From positions 404,501-468,500 of the forward strand of contig BROG01000556.1 in NCBI GenBank assembly GCA_030159075.1: a stretch of 64,000 nucleotides of DNA. The letters run 5' to 3'. Of this stretch, positions 27,600 to 39,467 are shown piece after piece. The notes beneath the pieces were generated by a model. The model was not told the DNA's origin. It was given only the letters and a program-made list of their open reading frames with translations, and did no database searches. The translations under genes and the position numbers were made by a program. The stretch comes from Atrina japonica. Its lineage: Eukaryota; Mollusca; Bivalvia; Pterioida; Pinnidae. The stretch's first letter is position 1. Each line of letters opens with the position of its first letter.

Positions 27600-28560
27600 A
27601 TTAAACACTAATGAACTGCCTTCCCACCAATACAACAAACAGAAATAACTTTTCCCATCAACCAGACTCTGCAAAAGCACCCCTACCATTTAGAGGCTTT
27701 GGGAACCCTATCACATGTGAATCAGAGTCTGAAGGAGACCCCAATAACAGACTTTGAAAACCCCTGTCCTAGTAATCAGACTATCCCACCAATCATGCTC
27801 TATAAATAAGACTCCTCCAACAAATTAGCTCTGGAGACTCCCACCCATCCCATCCTACCAATCAAAGCAATGAAAAAAAAACACTCAACACCAATAAAAC
27901 TTTGGAGACCCCTTCCCCCAACCAATCTGACACTGAAGAACTTTTGCCACTCCACCAATCAGACTGATGCAAAACTTCTCCCACCAATCAAATTATAGAG
28001 ACCCCTACCCCCAACCAATCTGACACTGAAGAACTTTTGCCACTCCACCAATCAGACTGATGCAAAATTTCTCCCACCAATCAAATTCTGAAGACCCCTA
28101 CCCCCAACCAATCAGACTATGAAGAACCTTTCCTATCCCACCAATCACTGATGAAACACCCTCTCCATCATAGTCTTGGGAAATCCTACTATAATACATA
28201 TCAGACACTGGAGAATCTTTCCCACTTCACCAATCAGACTGATGAAACACCCTCTCCATCAATCATAGTCTTGGGAAATCCTACTATAATACATATCAGA
28301 CACTGGAGAATCCCCCCCTTTACCAATCAGACTGATGAAACACCCTCTCCATCAATCATAGTCTTGGGAAATCCTACTCTAATATATATCAGACACTGGA
28401 GAATCCCCCCTCACCAATCACACTGATGAAACACCCTCTCCATCAATCATAGTCTTGGGAAATCCTACTATAATACATGTACATATCAGACACTGGAGAA
28501 TCTTTCCCACTTCACCAATCAGACTGATGAAACACCCTCTCCATCAATCTAGCATGTTCC
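27600..28560. repeat. Minisatellite region, about 91-101 bp units
   Basis: From 28150 the unit GATGAAACACCCTCTCCATC...CATAGTCTTGGGAAATCCTA...CAGACACTGGAGAATC repeats about 4.4 times (starts at 28150, 28241, 28334, 28425, 28526). Upstream, CCAATCAGACTGATGCAAAA and ACTGAAGAACTTTTGCCAC units repeat at about 110 bp. The open frame at 28151-28426 is an artefact of these units. Confidence 0.9.
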
Positions 28561-29254
28561 CACTTCTTGGTAAAACCCCTTGTAAATCAAAAAGCATTTT
28601 ATCAGTATATTTTGCTAAAGTTACAAACAATTTTTAAGTTAAATTTTAAATCCTTTTTTATTTGAAGGTACTCATTTTTTAAAATCAACCAATTATTATC
28701 AAATACATTGCAGTAAAGTATACATTTTTATTATTTTTATTCTCAAATTCTGCTACATAGGTAATGAAATTGTTTCTTTTTACATAGATTAGAATATAGG
28801 ATTCATTTTGTTTTTCTGTAAATCTTATCTCCTTTGGTAAAGTCTGCCTTGTTTTTCTAAAGAAAAATAAAACAGTTAAATTCAGGTTTCGGCAGATTTT
28901 GGCTAATTTCTTGTAAATCGACTTAGATAGGATTTGCTTATGAATTTAAAGGTATATCTCCCTTCACAATGATGAAGGATCATTTAAGGATTAATTATAA
29001 CAATATGTGTATAATAATTATAGGGTCAGCTTTGGATGGCAATATGTTGTCATGTTTTTGGCATCAGGTATTTTGTATGTTTGTTTTCAAGACTGAAGGA
29101 TAGTAAATCCCTCCACATAAAAAGTTAGTTTTTTTTCATGTTTCTATTTATTACTACAACGTTACCATAGTTACTCAAAAGTAAAATATAAAAATGCTAT
29201 GTAGCATTAACTTAAGTGAAGAGAACCATTTTAGGCTATTAAACACAGGGTTGC

Positions 29255-29890
29255 GCTTAGTCTTGGGAAATCCTACTATAATACATATCAGACACTGGAA
29301 AATCTTTTACACCTCACAAATCACTGATATAAAACATCCCTCTCCCTCAATCTGATAGTCACAAGAATCCATCCCAATGATATATATTAGACAAGAGATG
29401 CCCCCCCTATCCAAGTTACAAATGAAAAGACACCCTCTCCCTCAATCATAGTCTTGGGAAATCCTACTATTCTTATATTACAGAAGGTGGAGAATCTTTC
29501 CCCTTTACCAATCAGACTGATCCCCACACCCTCTCCATCAATCATGTCTACAAAATACCCAAACTATAATGTTCCCATCAGACACAAGAGATCCCCTTTC
29601 TCTGTTTACCATGTCACACTGATGAAACACCCTCTCCATCAAGTCATAGTCTTGGGAAATCCTCTGTTTTCAATTATACAAACACCCCAATCTTTCCCCT
29701 TTACCATTCAGACTGATGAAACACTCTGTCCATCAATCATAGTCTATGGGATTGTGTCCTACTATAATATATATAATAAAATTATTCCAATCTTTTCCCT
29801 TTATCTAAATCATAACTGATGAAACACCCTAACATTCAATCTAAAGTCTTTGGGAAATTCTACTCTAATACATATCAGACGCTGGAGAAA
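29255..29890. repeat. Diverged continuation of the 28.2 kb minisatellite
   Basis: TAGTCTTGGGAAATCCTACT, CAGACACTGG and GATGAAACACCCTCTCCATC recur irregularly, with extra sequence between units. Confidence 0.85.
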
Positions 29891-30774
29891 AGCTCACCAT
29901 TATTTAAGTTCTGAACAACAAAAGGTACATCATTCTATTTGAAGGTACAAATTTCCTGAGTCAACCAATCACGAATAAAATAAAATGTATTACATCCATC
30001 TTAATAATAGAAAGTATGTGTTTGTATGTTACATTGGTAATGGTATCATTTTCCAGTTTATACTGTTTGAGTTTTATAGATTTCAGTTAGGGAATACTGT
30101 AATTACATTTCCATTGTTCTCCCATATATAATGTGCACCTGTTACCATATTCACCATTACAGGTAAATCTAATTATACTGTACTATCATAATCTTACATA
30201 TTCTTAGCTAATATACAAATACTGCATGCTTTGCTCTCGGAGTTTTTTTTCTGTTTAATTATATTCCCGTCCTAAATGTCTATATATGTATATGTGTATA
30301 CATTGTATATGTCTATATAGTGGATGGAAAGTTTGTTTATTTGTTTTTAGAAAAATGTTTATGTATGTTTGTTTTCAAGTAATAGAGGTGGTCCCAGAAA
30401 TTGACAAAGACATTTTCTTAGTTTTAAATTCATTTCACTTAGCATTTCAAACGTTACCGCTTCACTCAAAAGTTGAATATAAAAAAAATGTAGCAATAAC
30501 TTAAGATTCAAACCTACTAGGGATCCCCACTCCACACACACAAACATACACACACATCCCAAACACACACACTCAAAGTTACACAAACATCCACACCCCT
30601 TGTCTTCACACACACACCTAGATCCGTCATTTTATTAGAAACAAAGTAACAATTCATTAGAGCTCCCATCCCTTTCTGCAAGTATTACTGTATCTTAGTA
30701 ACAATACAGTTATATCTCAAAGTTCAAATTAAAGTATTCCCCACTCACACATCTCTTAAAGTGGTGAGAGATCC

Positions 30775-31115
30775 CCACATGTATTCTCAAAGTTACAAAA
30801 GGTCCCCAAACCTGTGTTCCCATGGATACAAGAGATCCACACTCTCTGTTTTCAATGTTACAAAATACCCCAACCTCCTGTTCCCAGTGATACAAGAGAT
30901 CCCCACTCTCTGTTTTCAATGTTACAAAATACCCCTAACCTCCTGTTCCAAGTGATGTCTTTGATACCACTCTCTGTTTCAAAGTTGAGGGTTACCCCAA
31001 CCTCCTGCTTTCCCAGTGAGAACAGAAGACATCCCCACTCTCTGTTTCCAATACTTTACAAAATCATGATAACCTCCTGTTCCCAGTCTGTACATACTCT
31101 CCCCACTCTCTGTTG
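30775..31115. repeat. About 63-bp minisatellite
   Basis: Units of TCCCCACTCTCTGTTTTCAA TGTTACAAAATACCCC AACCTCCTGTTCCCAGTG occur five to six times, the later ones diverged. Confidence 0.85.
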
Positions 31116-31594
31116 TTCAGGTTAATTACTGATCAGATTGTATTATATGTCATTCAGAAGTATAATAAAATTATTCCAAGTCAATTTTCTTTGATCTAAA
31201 TAAATAAATGGGGGGGGGGGGTTTTAATGTACATTTATTGAAGGAAGCAAATTTAAGTAATCAAGTTCAGATCGTCAGTAAAGCTCTCAGGTATACAAAT
31301 GTCTGTTTGATATTGATATACAATGATTCAAAAGTCTACAATTTTACGATGCCTTCATTCCACTTGCGTGTATTTACTTGTGATATGGTTATGCACCCTA
31401 ACACCTTTATATGAATAGCAAATGTCATAGATATTTTGAAGAACAGCTTGATCGATTACATATCATTTTCCAGGTGAAACTGTTACCTGAGTTTTACCTG
31501 AGTTTTACATTTAAAACTGTCATACCTGAAAGTGTAAACTTCTTAAAGAAGACAAAACGTACAGGTCAAAAGGTTAACATTAAAACTTTAAAAT

Positions 31595-33650
31595 GAAATG
31601 ACAGTGTAAGTGTAGACTTGAGATGTCGATATTGAAGTGGTTGTCATTGAAATATTTATAGTAAATAACTATAGACTTGTATTGTTGTAATATATAAGTG
31701 GTTGTCATGATATTTATATTAATCAAGATGAGTCCAGATTTGAGATATGTGGATACTGAAGTGGTTGCCATGTAAATTTAAGTAATAGAAAAATATTTAC
31801 TTAAGATTTTGTCGAGTAATAGAATGGTTGTCCTGATATTTGAAGTTAACAAGATTTAGACTTGAGATGTCGATATTTGAATTTGGCTGTATTGATCATG
31901 ATCAGTTTTGGTAGGGCTAGTGTAGACTTGACCATGGTCGACATCCAAGTAAGTGTAGATATTAAACAGTAATCAAGTGTACACACACACACACACGATA
32001 CCTTGAAGTGGTTTTATTAGAAACAAAGTAACAATACAATAGACTTGAGATGTCTATTTAAAAGTTTGTCATGATATTTAGTAACAATACAATATATCTC
32101 AGACATCGATTTTGAAGTGGTTGTCTGATATTTAGTAGTAATACAATTATATCTCACACATCTTTTAAAGTTTTGCTGTATCTTAGTAACAATACAGTTA
32201 TATCTCACACATCTTTTAAAGTTTTGCTGTATCTTAGTAACAATACAGTTATATCTCACAAATCTTTTTAAGTATTATGTATCTTAGTAACAATACAATT
32301 ATATCTCACACATCTTTTAAAGTTTTGCTGTATCTTAGTAACAATACAATTATATCTCACACATCTTTTTAAGTATTACTGTATCTTAGTAACAATACAA
32401 TTATATCTCACACATCTTTTTAAGTATTACTGTATCTTAGTAACAATACAGTTATATCTCACACATCTTTTAAAGTATTGCTGTATCTTAGTAACAATAC
32501 AATTATATCTCACACATCTTTTAAAGTATTGCTGTATCTTAGTAACAATACAATTATAGACTTGAGATGTTTATTGAAGTGGTTGCTGTATCTTAGTAAC
32601 AACTACAGACTTTATATCTCATTGAATGGTTGTAAAGATATTATTAAGTAATCTTAGTATAGACTACAGTTATATCTCACACATCTTTTAAAGTATTACT
32701 GTATCTTAGTAACAATACAGTTATATCTCACACATCTTTTAAAGTATTACTGTATCTTTTAAAATGATCCTATTCATCCTCCAACTTTGTCTTTGTACCA
32801 TTTTACGTTAAATAAAGATGAGGGTTAATTATAACTTATAATGCTTTGCACTCAGAACAGAAGTACATCAAACAGCATAAACATTCCCATACTTTATTAT
32901 TCATGATAATATATATAAAGGAGTCTGTACATACTCTCACTTTGATATTGTTCAGGTTATTTACTGATACAGCTGTATTATAATCTTAATCTCCCTGTAA
33001 TTTGAATAGGCAAGTGTAGTCTTTTTTTTTTTTTTTCAGATATTAAAGTAGTTTTCTTGGTTCTCATGTACATTTAAGTAAACTTGTAGACTTGAGATAT
33101 CAGATATTAAAGTAGTTTTCATGATATTTAAGTAATCAAGTATAGACTTGAGATGTCAATATTGAAGTGGTTGTCATGATATTTAAGTAATCAAGTATAG
33201 ACTTGAGATGTCGATATTAAAGTAGTTTTCATGATATTTAAGTAATCAAGTAACCAGTAGACTTGAGATGTCAGATATTGAAGTGGTTGTCATGATATTT
33301 AAGTAATCAACTATAGACTTGAGATGTCGATATTGAAGTGGTTGTCATGATATTTAAGTAATCAAGTGTAGATTTCAGATGTAGATATTGAAGTGGTTGT
33401 CATGATATTTAAGTAATCAAGTGTAGACTTGAGATGTCGATATTGAAGTGGTTGTCATGATATTTAAGTAATCAAGTGTAGCAATTAGACTTGAGATATC
33501 AGATATTGAAGTGATTTTCTTGATATGAAGTAGTCAAGTGTAACCAGTAGACTTGAGATATCAGATATTAAAGTAGTTTTCTTGATATACAAGTAATTAA
33601 GTGTAACCAGTAGACTTGAGATATCAGATAGTAAAGTGGTCACAATCAAG
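31595..33650. repeat. Two interleaved minisatellite families (51 bp and 55-60 bp)
   Basis: Family a (TAGACTTGAGATGTCGATAT TGAAGTGGTTGTCATGATAT TTAAGTAATCAAG) occupies 31595-31960 and 33030-33650. Family b (TATCTTAGTAACAATACAGT TATATCTCACACATCTTTTA AAGTATTGC) occupies about 32030-32760 at 50-51 bp steps. At 32540-32600 one unit switches from b to a and back. Confidence 0.9.
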
Positions 33651-33663
33651 ACAAATAAATAGT

Positions 33664-33925
33664 TGCACCGGCCTACGTGGCTGAATGGTTAGAGCATGGT
33701 GCTTTGAACCATGAAATCACTCACTTCTGGTTAGCACAAGTTTGAGCCCTACTTGAACATAAACTGATATTTGTAAGAAAGTTTTCCAGTTTATTTGCAG
33801 AAATCCGGTAATCAATCCCAGGTACATTACAACCAGATTCACTTCCACCATTTAAAACTAGATGCCACCATAAAACTGAAAAACTGTTGAGTATGGCATA
33901 AAACAAAATTAAAGTCAATAAAAAC
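33664..33925 (+). repeat. tRNA-derived SINE family 1, old copy
   Basis: The head CGTGGCTGAATGGTTAGAGC is a pol III box A; then come CACTTCTGGTTAGCACAAGT, GAAAGTTTTCCAGTTT and the tail TGTTGAGTATGGCATAAAAC. It matches the 44456 copy throughout and ends about 35 bases before SAXO exon 2. Confidence 0.85.
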
Positions 33926-33956
33926 AGTTTCATTTTTTTCTCTTTTATACTTTCAG

Positions 33957-34130
33957 GAGGCACAGGTGCCCTCACAGACCTAACAATGTGATCATGAAGG
34001 GAAACCAGCCTTGTAACATAACAGAATATAACAATGTATACAAGGCCCACCCCTTGCAGCTTCGAGATAGTTGTAAGCCACCTGCTGAGGCACCCAAAGG
34101 CGGTCATTTTGAGTCTAAAACAACACAGAG
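33957..34130 (+). CDS. SAXO: SAXO coding exon 2 (CPH motif and first Mn repeat)
   Basis: The acceptor is a pyrimidine-rich tract ending TTTCAG at 33951-33956; the donor GTAAAG begins at 34131. The exon encodes residues 13 to 70 and two bases of codon 71. It begins with RHRCPHRP, continuing the Cys-rich motif of exon 1, then has a TEY segment near residues 35-37, RDSCKP near 49-54, and GHFESKTTQR, the start of the first Mn-type repeat. With exon 3 the junction reads KTTQR-EDFIKHP, the usual F-E-x-x-T-T-x-x-x-D-F/Y pattern. Phase is 2 at both ends, so the exon is symmetric and could be skipped without a frameshift. A SINE ends about 35 bases upstream. The opposite strand is also open here (33721-34107), but that frame crosses the SINE and is judged a shadow. 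Confidence 0.87.
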
Positions 34131-34454
34131 GTAAAGCATTCTTATTCCAGAGTATAATAGTATTCCAATTGATGGAGTGTCACTATAAAAAATAACTCCA
34201 AAAGCTGGGCACTTGCATGTATTTTAAGAGTTGTTGCCCTTTATTGATTGGTCCATGCTGGGGACTGTTTATTTCTTGAATATGCCTTATTTATCATTTG
34301 ATTGAAGTGGTCATAAAACCACAAAGTCCAACAGTATACTACATGTAAATTTCAATGTAGGACCATTTACATTGCTGAGATAAGTCTAAATAATACATCT
34401 AGAGTAAGTTGTAAGATACAGAACTGAGATCCATCCTAAACATACCACTAATAT

Positions 34455-34755
34455 ACTAAAAGCAGTCTAGTGGTAGAGTTCGAATGGCAAGTGAATGGTC
34501 CTGGGTTTGAAAATTGGAAGTGACTGTTCCTGTGCCAAAGGCTCAGCATATGAAGGAAAAGTTACAAGTCTTTGAGATGAGGCTGAAAACTGAGGTCCCG
34601 TGTCACGGAAGGCATGGAACATATAAGACACCTGACGTCAGTCCATAGCACAGGTCAAAATTTGTAACACTTCATCTAAAGCCCATGATATCTCAATATA
34701 AGTCAAAACATTCTTGACGGGATGTAAAACAATAAACAAACAAACAAAACAAAAA
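34455..34755 (+). repeat. tRNA-derived SINE family 2, diverged copy
   Basis: TAGTGGTAGAGTTCGAATGG resembles a degraded tRNA head. AACTGAGGTCCCGTGTCACG and GACGGGATGTAAAACAATAAAC follow the family body. AACAAACAAACAAA forms the tail. Confidence 0.75.
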
Positions 34756-36445
34756 TATATACTATAAATAGTGAAGACTTGTTCTTTGTTTTTTGTCCCC
34801 ATATCATTTACTACTTATTATCATGTTAGTAACACTGTTTGGAACCGCCATGTTCAAGTTGTGAAAGCATCACAATTTAAAGAATGTATCAGTTACCCTT
34901 AATCTAAATATTTGGACACAATCTCTCTTGTTTCCTTTATTTTTTTACAAGTCTGTCAAGTTTTCAAATGTTTTAGATACTTCTGTACAACATTATTGTT
35001 TCATTCCTCTTTTATGATATACATGTAGTTATATTTATCATAGTACACAAACTCCTGAACACACATTCATGTTCAAAGAATCTTTTCAGCTTTATTTGCG
35101 ATGTTTTATAGTTAAATTGTGAAAAATTTTGTGTGTAGACACAATCCGGAAAATGTCTCAACATAGTTTATTTAAGGAACAAAAAAGATGATAATAAAAG
35201 AATCAATAATGGTAACAAACAAACTACTTAGACACACATATGCCAATAGTATTTCAATTTAGGTCATTTTCCCATAGCTTTCTCTGTTAAATCATTTTTT
35301 GTATTATAATTGGACCGACTCACACATTGTATATATATTCAGTGAAATCTTGTTAACATTTGAACATTGGTGTGTACTATGGACAACTTTCGAAATTCAT
35401 TTGCAGGACTTTTTCTTTCAGTTTGAGAGAAATGCCATTGGCAACATAATTCAGAATTTAATGTGAATTTGTGTCAAATTGGGATAAATTGTTGGCACAT
35501 ATTGACATCTCCATATGAAGGAATTTCTTTTTGAAATGCATTTACCCTTTCGTTAATTTATTTTCACTACGATCGTGGCCTCAATACCAAATTGGACAAA
35601 GTGCATGTATTTATAACTGAGATGCGAAATATGCGAAGAATGAAGCTAACCATTTATTCTTTGTTTATAGTTAGTGACATCAAGAAAATACATATTGCAG
35701 ATTAAGAAAAAATATTGCTCCTCAAAATAAAACTTAAAAAAAAAAAATTCAGATGAAAATAAAGAGACTTTCTTATAAATATATGAAATTACACAAGTAT
35801 TGATGAAAGCATTATAAATTTGTGACAGTTACTGGAAAAAAAAATTCTTTTAACATATAAAAAAAAATATGAAAAATGGCATTAATTGACATTACTAATG
35901 GCATCTGAGTATACATCAGTATCAAAACTATATTGACTTTGTCAACACACACCTTTGGATCCCCCATTAGCACATATTAATAAAAAGAAGCTTTCACAAT
36001 CTGTCCTGACTAAGTTGAGATTTTGATTTTAATAATACTTATGTCAATTACTTACTCTCTGTAAGAAATGTAAACAAAATTGTTCCTATGTTTGTGGGAG
36101 TTCCTAACAGCATGGTAACAGGTAAACTCACAATTTGAACTCTCTATATGTCCCATAGGTAGATATATCTATAATATATAAGATGATTCAACAGAATTTA
36201 ATCCCAATTTAAAATTGGTTGTTTGCCCAGGGAGTTCATTTCCAGGGTCAATTTGCCAAGGCAGTTAAAATTGGACCACATCAATTCAATATTAACAGTA
36301 GGCTTATTGTTTAAAGTATACTAAATAATAATAATTTTCACTTTCAGAAAAACATGTTAATGAAAATAATCCTGTATTTTCAAACATACATTTTTATATA
36401 TATTTGAATATATCTGAATATACACCCTAAACAAATAAATAAATG

Positions 36446-36556
<111 letters not shown>

Positions 36557-37342
36557 TTAATTACAAAAGGAGGTTGACACCTTCTCGCACATTAAATAAT
36601 TAATAAGTAATCAGTGTGTTTCTGTAATATTGTATCTTAGTATGATTCTATGGAGACTAATGAAATTGAGGCTGAATGGTTAGATTATAACATAGGTATA
36701 TTTATGTATACATTATTTATTCTATTTACTTCTACCTGTACATCAATAAAGTCCACTCCAGTTGTTTGTATCAATATTTACCTGTACTGCTATAGTGATG
36801 AAATTAAATGTGAATGTTTCTCCATCCATTGGGAAATTTACAGGTAGGATGTGAGAGGGACACATAGGGTAGATCCAGCATAGTCAATTAAATCATATCT
36901 GGAAATACTATGTCATTGAAACCACAGTCACCTCCCCTTTTTTCCTGACTGTCAGATTTGTGCACAAACCACAGTTATCTCCCCCCTTTTTTCCTGACTG
37001 TCAGCTATATAGTACACAGATTGTCAATGATACTTATGGAAGCATTTATGTTTTGTCATTTATATAACATTTCTTATCTTCATATCAGTATATCTGTATG
37101 TGATCTCTGATGGTTTATACATAAGTCATATCAGATATCAAGATCTCTCTATGTGTATCTATTAAACATTAGTGTGTCTAGGTATTTAACTTAAATGAGT
37201 GTATATAACTTGTCATTGGCTTTAAAATAATCATATATGCTGACTAAAGCCATGTTTGTCACAATGTCAAATCAGTCATAATGTCAGATTTGTCAGAATG
37301 TCAGGTCTGATGTCAGATTTGATATCAGCAATATATAGAGCT

Positions 37343-37495
37343 TCATCTGAAGTGCAGAATATAGTAACTGCCAATCAGAGCCACTGTAAAATCTTTAACA
37401 CACTGAAGTGCAGAATATAGTAACTGCCAGTGAGGGCCACTGTAAAATCTTTAACACACTTAAGTATAGAATATAGTAACTGCCAATTAGAGCCA
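37343..37495. repeat. About 58-bp tandem repeat, three copies
   Basis: GAAGTGCAGAATATAGTAAC TGCCAATCAGAGCCACTGTA AAATCTTTAACACACT; the third copy is diverged. Confidence 0.85.
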
Positions 37496-37620
37496 GTGTA
37501 GCAGCTTCAAAATGGATTGATTTGTGGTTCAGATGAATTTGAAAAGAATTTATAAATGCCAGCTAAAAACAAAAAAACTTTAAATTACTGTGACAAAGCT
37601 AAACTGACTTTATATTATTT

Positions 37621-38632
37621 AACTGCCACTTATGTTAGTCAGGATGCTGACCACTAAACTATTCACACACCAGTGTGGTCATCTGCTGCCACTTATGTTA
37701 GTCAGGATGCTGACCACTAAACTATCCACACACCAGTGTGGTCATCTGCTGCCACTTATGTTAGTCAGAATGCTGACCACTAAACTATCCACACACCATT
37801 GTGGTCATCTGCTGCCACTTATGTTAGTCAGAATGCTGACCACTAAACTATCCACACACCAGTGTGGTCATCTACTGCCACTTATGTTAGTCAGAATGCT
37901 GACCACTAAACTATCCACACACCAGTGTGGTCAGATGCTACCACTTATGTTAGTCAGAATGTTGATCGCTAAACTATTCACACACCTGAGTGGTTAGATG
38001 CTGCCACTTATGTTAGTCAGGATGCTGACCACTAAACCATCCACACATCAGTGTGGTCATCTGCTACCACTTATGTTAGTCAGAATGTTGACTACTAAAT
38101 TATCCACACACCAGTGTGGTCATCTGCTATCACTTATGTTAGTCAGAATGCTGACCACTAAACTATCCACACACCAGTGTGGTCATCTGCTGCCACTTAT
38201 GTTAGTCAGAATGCTGACCACTAAACTATCCACACACCAGTGTGATCATCTTCTGCCACTTGTGTTATTCAGGATGCTGATCGCTAAGCTATTCACACAC
38301 CAGTGTGATCATCTTCTGCCACTTGTGTTAGTCAGGATGCTGATCGCTAAGCTATTCACACACCAGTGTGATCATCTTCTGCCACTTGTGTTAGTCAGAA
38401 TGCTGACCACTAAGCTATTAACACACCTGAGTGGTTAGATACTGCCACTATGTTAGTCAGAATGCTGATCGCTAAGCTATTAACACACCTGAGTGGTTAG
38501 ATACTGCCACTTATGTTAGTCAGAATGCTGACCACTAAACTATTCACACACCAGTATGGTCAGATGCTACCACTTATGTTAGTCAGAATGCTGATCGCTA
38601 AGCTATTAACACACCTGAGTGGTTAGATAGAT
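37621..38632. repeat. 63-bp minisatellite, about 16 copies
   Basis: The unit CTGCCACTTATGTTAGTCAG AATGCTGACCACTAAACTAT CCACACACCAGTGTGGTCAT. The first copies are very alike; later ones carry GATCGCTAAGC and TGAGTGGTTAG variants in alternation. Because 63 is divisible by three, 121- and 146-codon frames stay open, but stops, frame breaks and lack of splice context argue against coding. Confidence 0.92.
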
Positions 38633-39301
38633 AGGAACAGTCAAGAGAAAAAAAGCCCACCAGTAAATAGTTCATATTTGTAACTGTTATACACATGTAT
38701 TATAGACTTTGATATTTGGCCTTTGTTCTATTACTTCACTGCACAAACTAATAACAACAGCCATAGATGATTTTTCTTCCAAGTGATTAAACTCATTTAT
38801 AGAGTAAATCACCCAGTGCAAATTGTAAATTCTGAAAAAAAACAATGATTTGGATTGATTAAATAATTTTAAATGCTTTTATTTTTGGAATATTTCCAGT
38901 AGTGAGGTATTAAATCTGACACATCTGAGATAAAAAAGGGTGACAAACATTCTGTCTTCCAGCATGCATCATTGATCTGTCTTTATTCTACAGGCTATAG
39001 ATAAATATTTCATTCTGTAATTACAGTTTGTTTATCCATGTTATGACACGATCAGGAAAAAAATTCATTTATTCATAAAGCAGAAAACATTGAATGATTA
39101 AAAAATTGTTTTTTTTTTTTATCACACTCCTGTGAGGATATTTTCTAAGTTGTGTAAATATTCAAGATTCAGAACAGAGCTCCCAGATGTACCTCCATTA
39201 ATTATACATGGAGGATCCATTTGCTCCAGTCTTATGACCATTGGACTACAACATTTAAGCCATTAGGTATTTGATTGTCTTCAAGTGTGACTACTCAGGT
39301 G

Positions 39302-39354
39302 TGTTTATACTGATATAGTCGCCACAGCAATCTTCATGGTTTTGGATATATAAG
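39302..39354 (+). promoter_or_regulatory. Candidate alternative promoter upstream of the long SAXO exon
   Basis: TGTTTAT (forkhead consensus TRTTTRY) is at 39302-39308. GTCGCC-AC-AGCAAT, an X-box with only the last base off consensus, is at 39318-39331. TATATAAG is at 39347-39354, 114 bases before the ATG at 39468, which would leave a 5' UTR of roughly 85-90 bases. The motif pairing repeats that found upstream of exon 1. Confidence 0.4.
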
Positions 39355-39467
39355 ATTGAGTTCGCGACAATTCTAACACAAGGAACAAATATTGTATAGT
39401 ACTTTGTTGGTAACTGTTGAGCATATAAGACGTCTGTTAGTAACCTGGTACACAAGTGAATATTAAC

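Noticed and set aside
33721..34107. 128-codon - strand gene opposite SAXO exon 2
   Set aside because: It runs through the SINE into the antisense of a well-supported exon; no family resemblance.
37632..38438. Two 21-residue-repeat proteins (LPLMLVRMLTTKLSTHQCGH units)
   Set aside because: The 63-bp minisatellite unit is divisible by three, so frames stay open by arithmetic; units vary without codon-position bias and a stop divides them.
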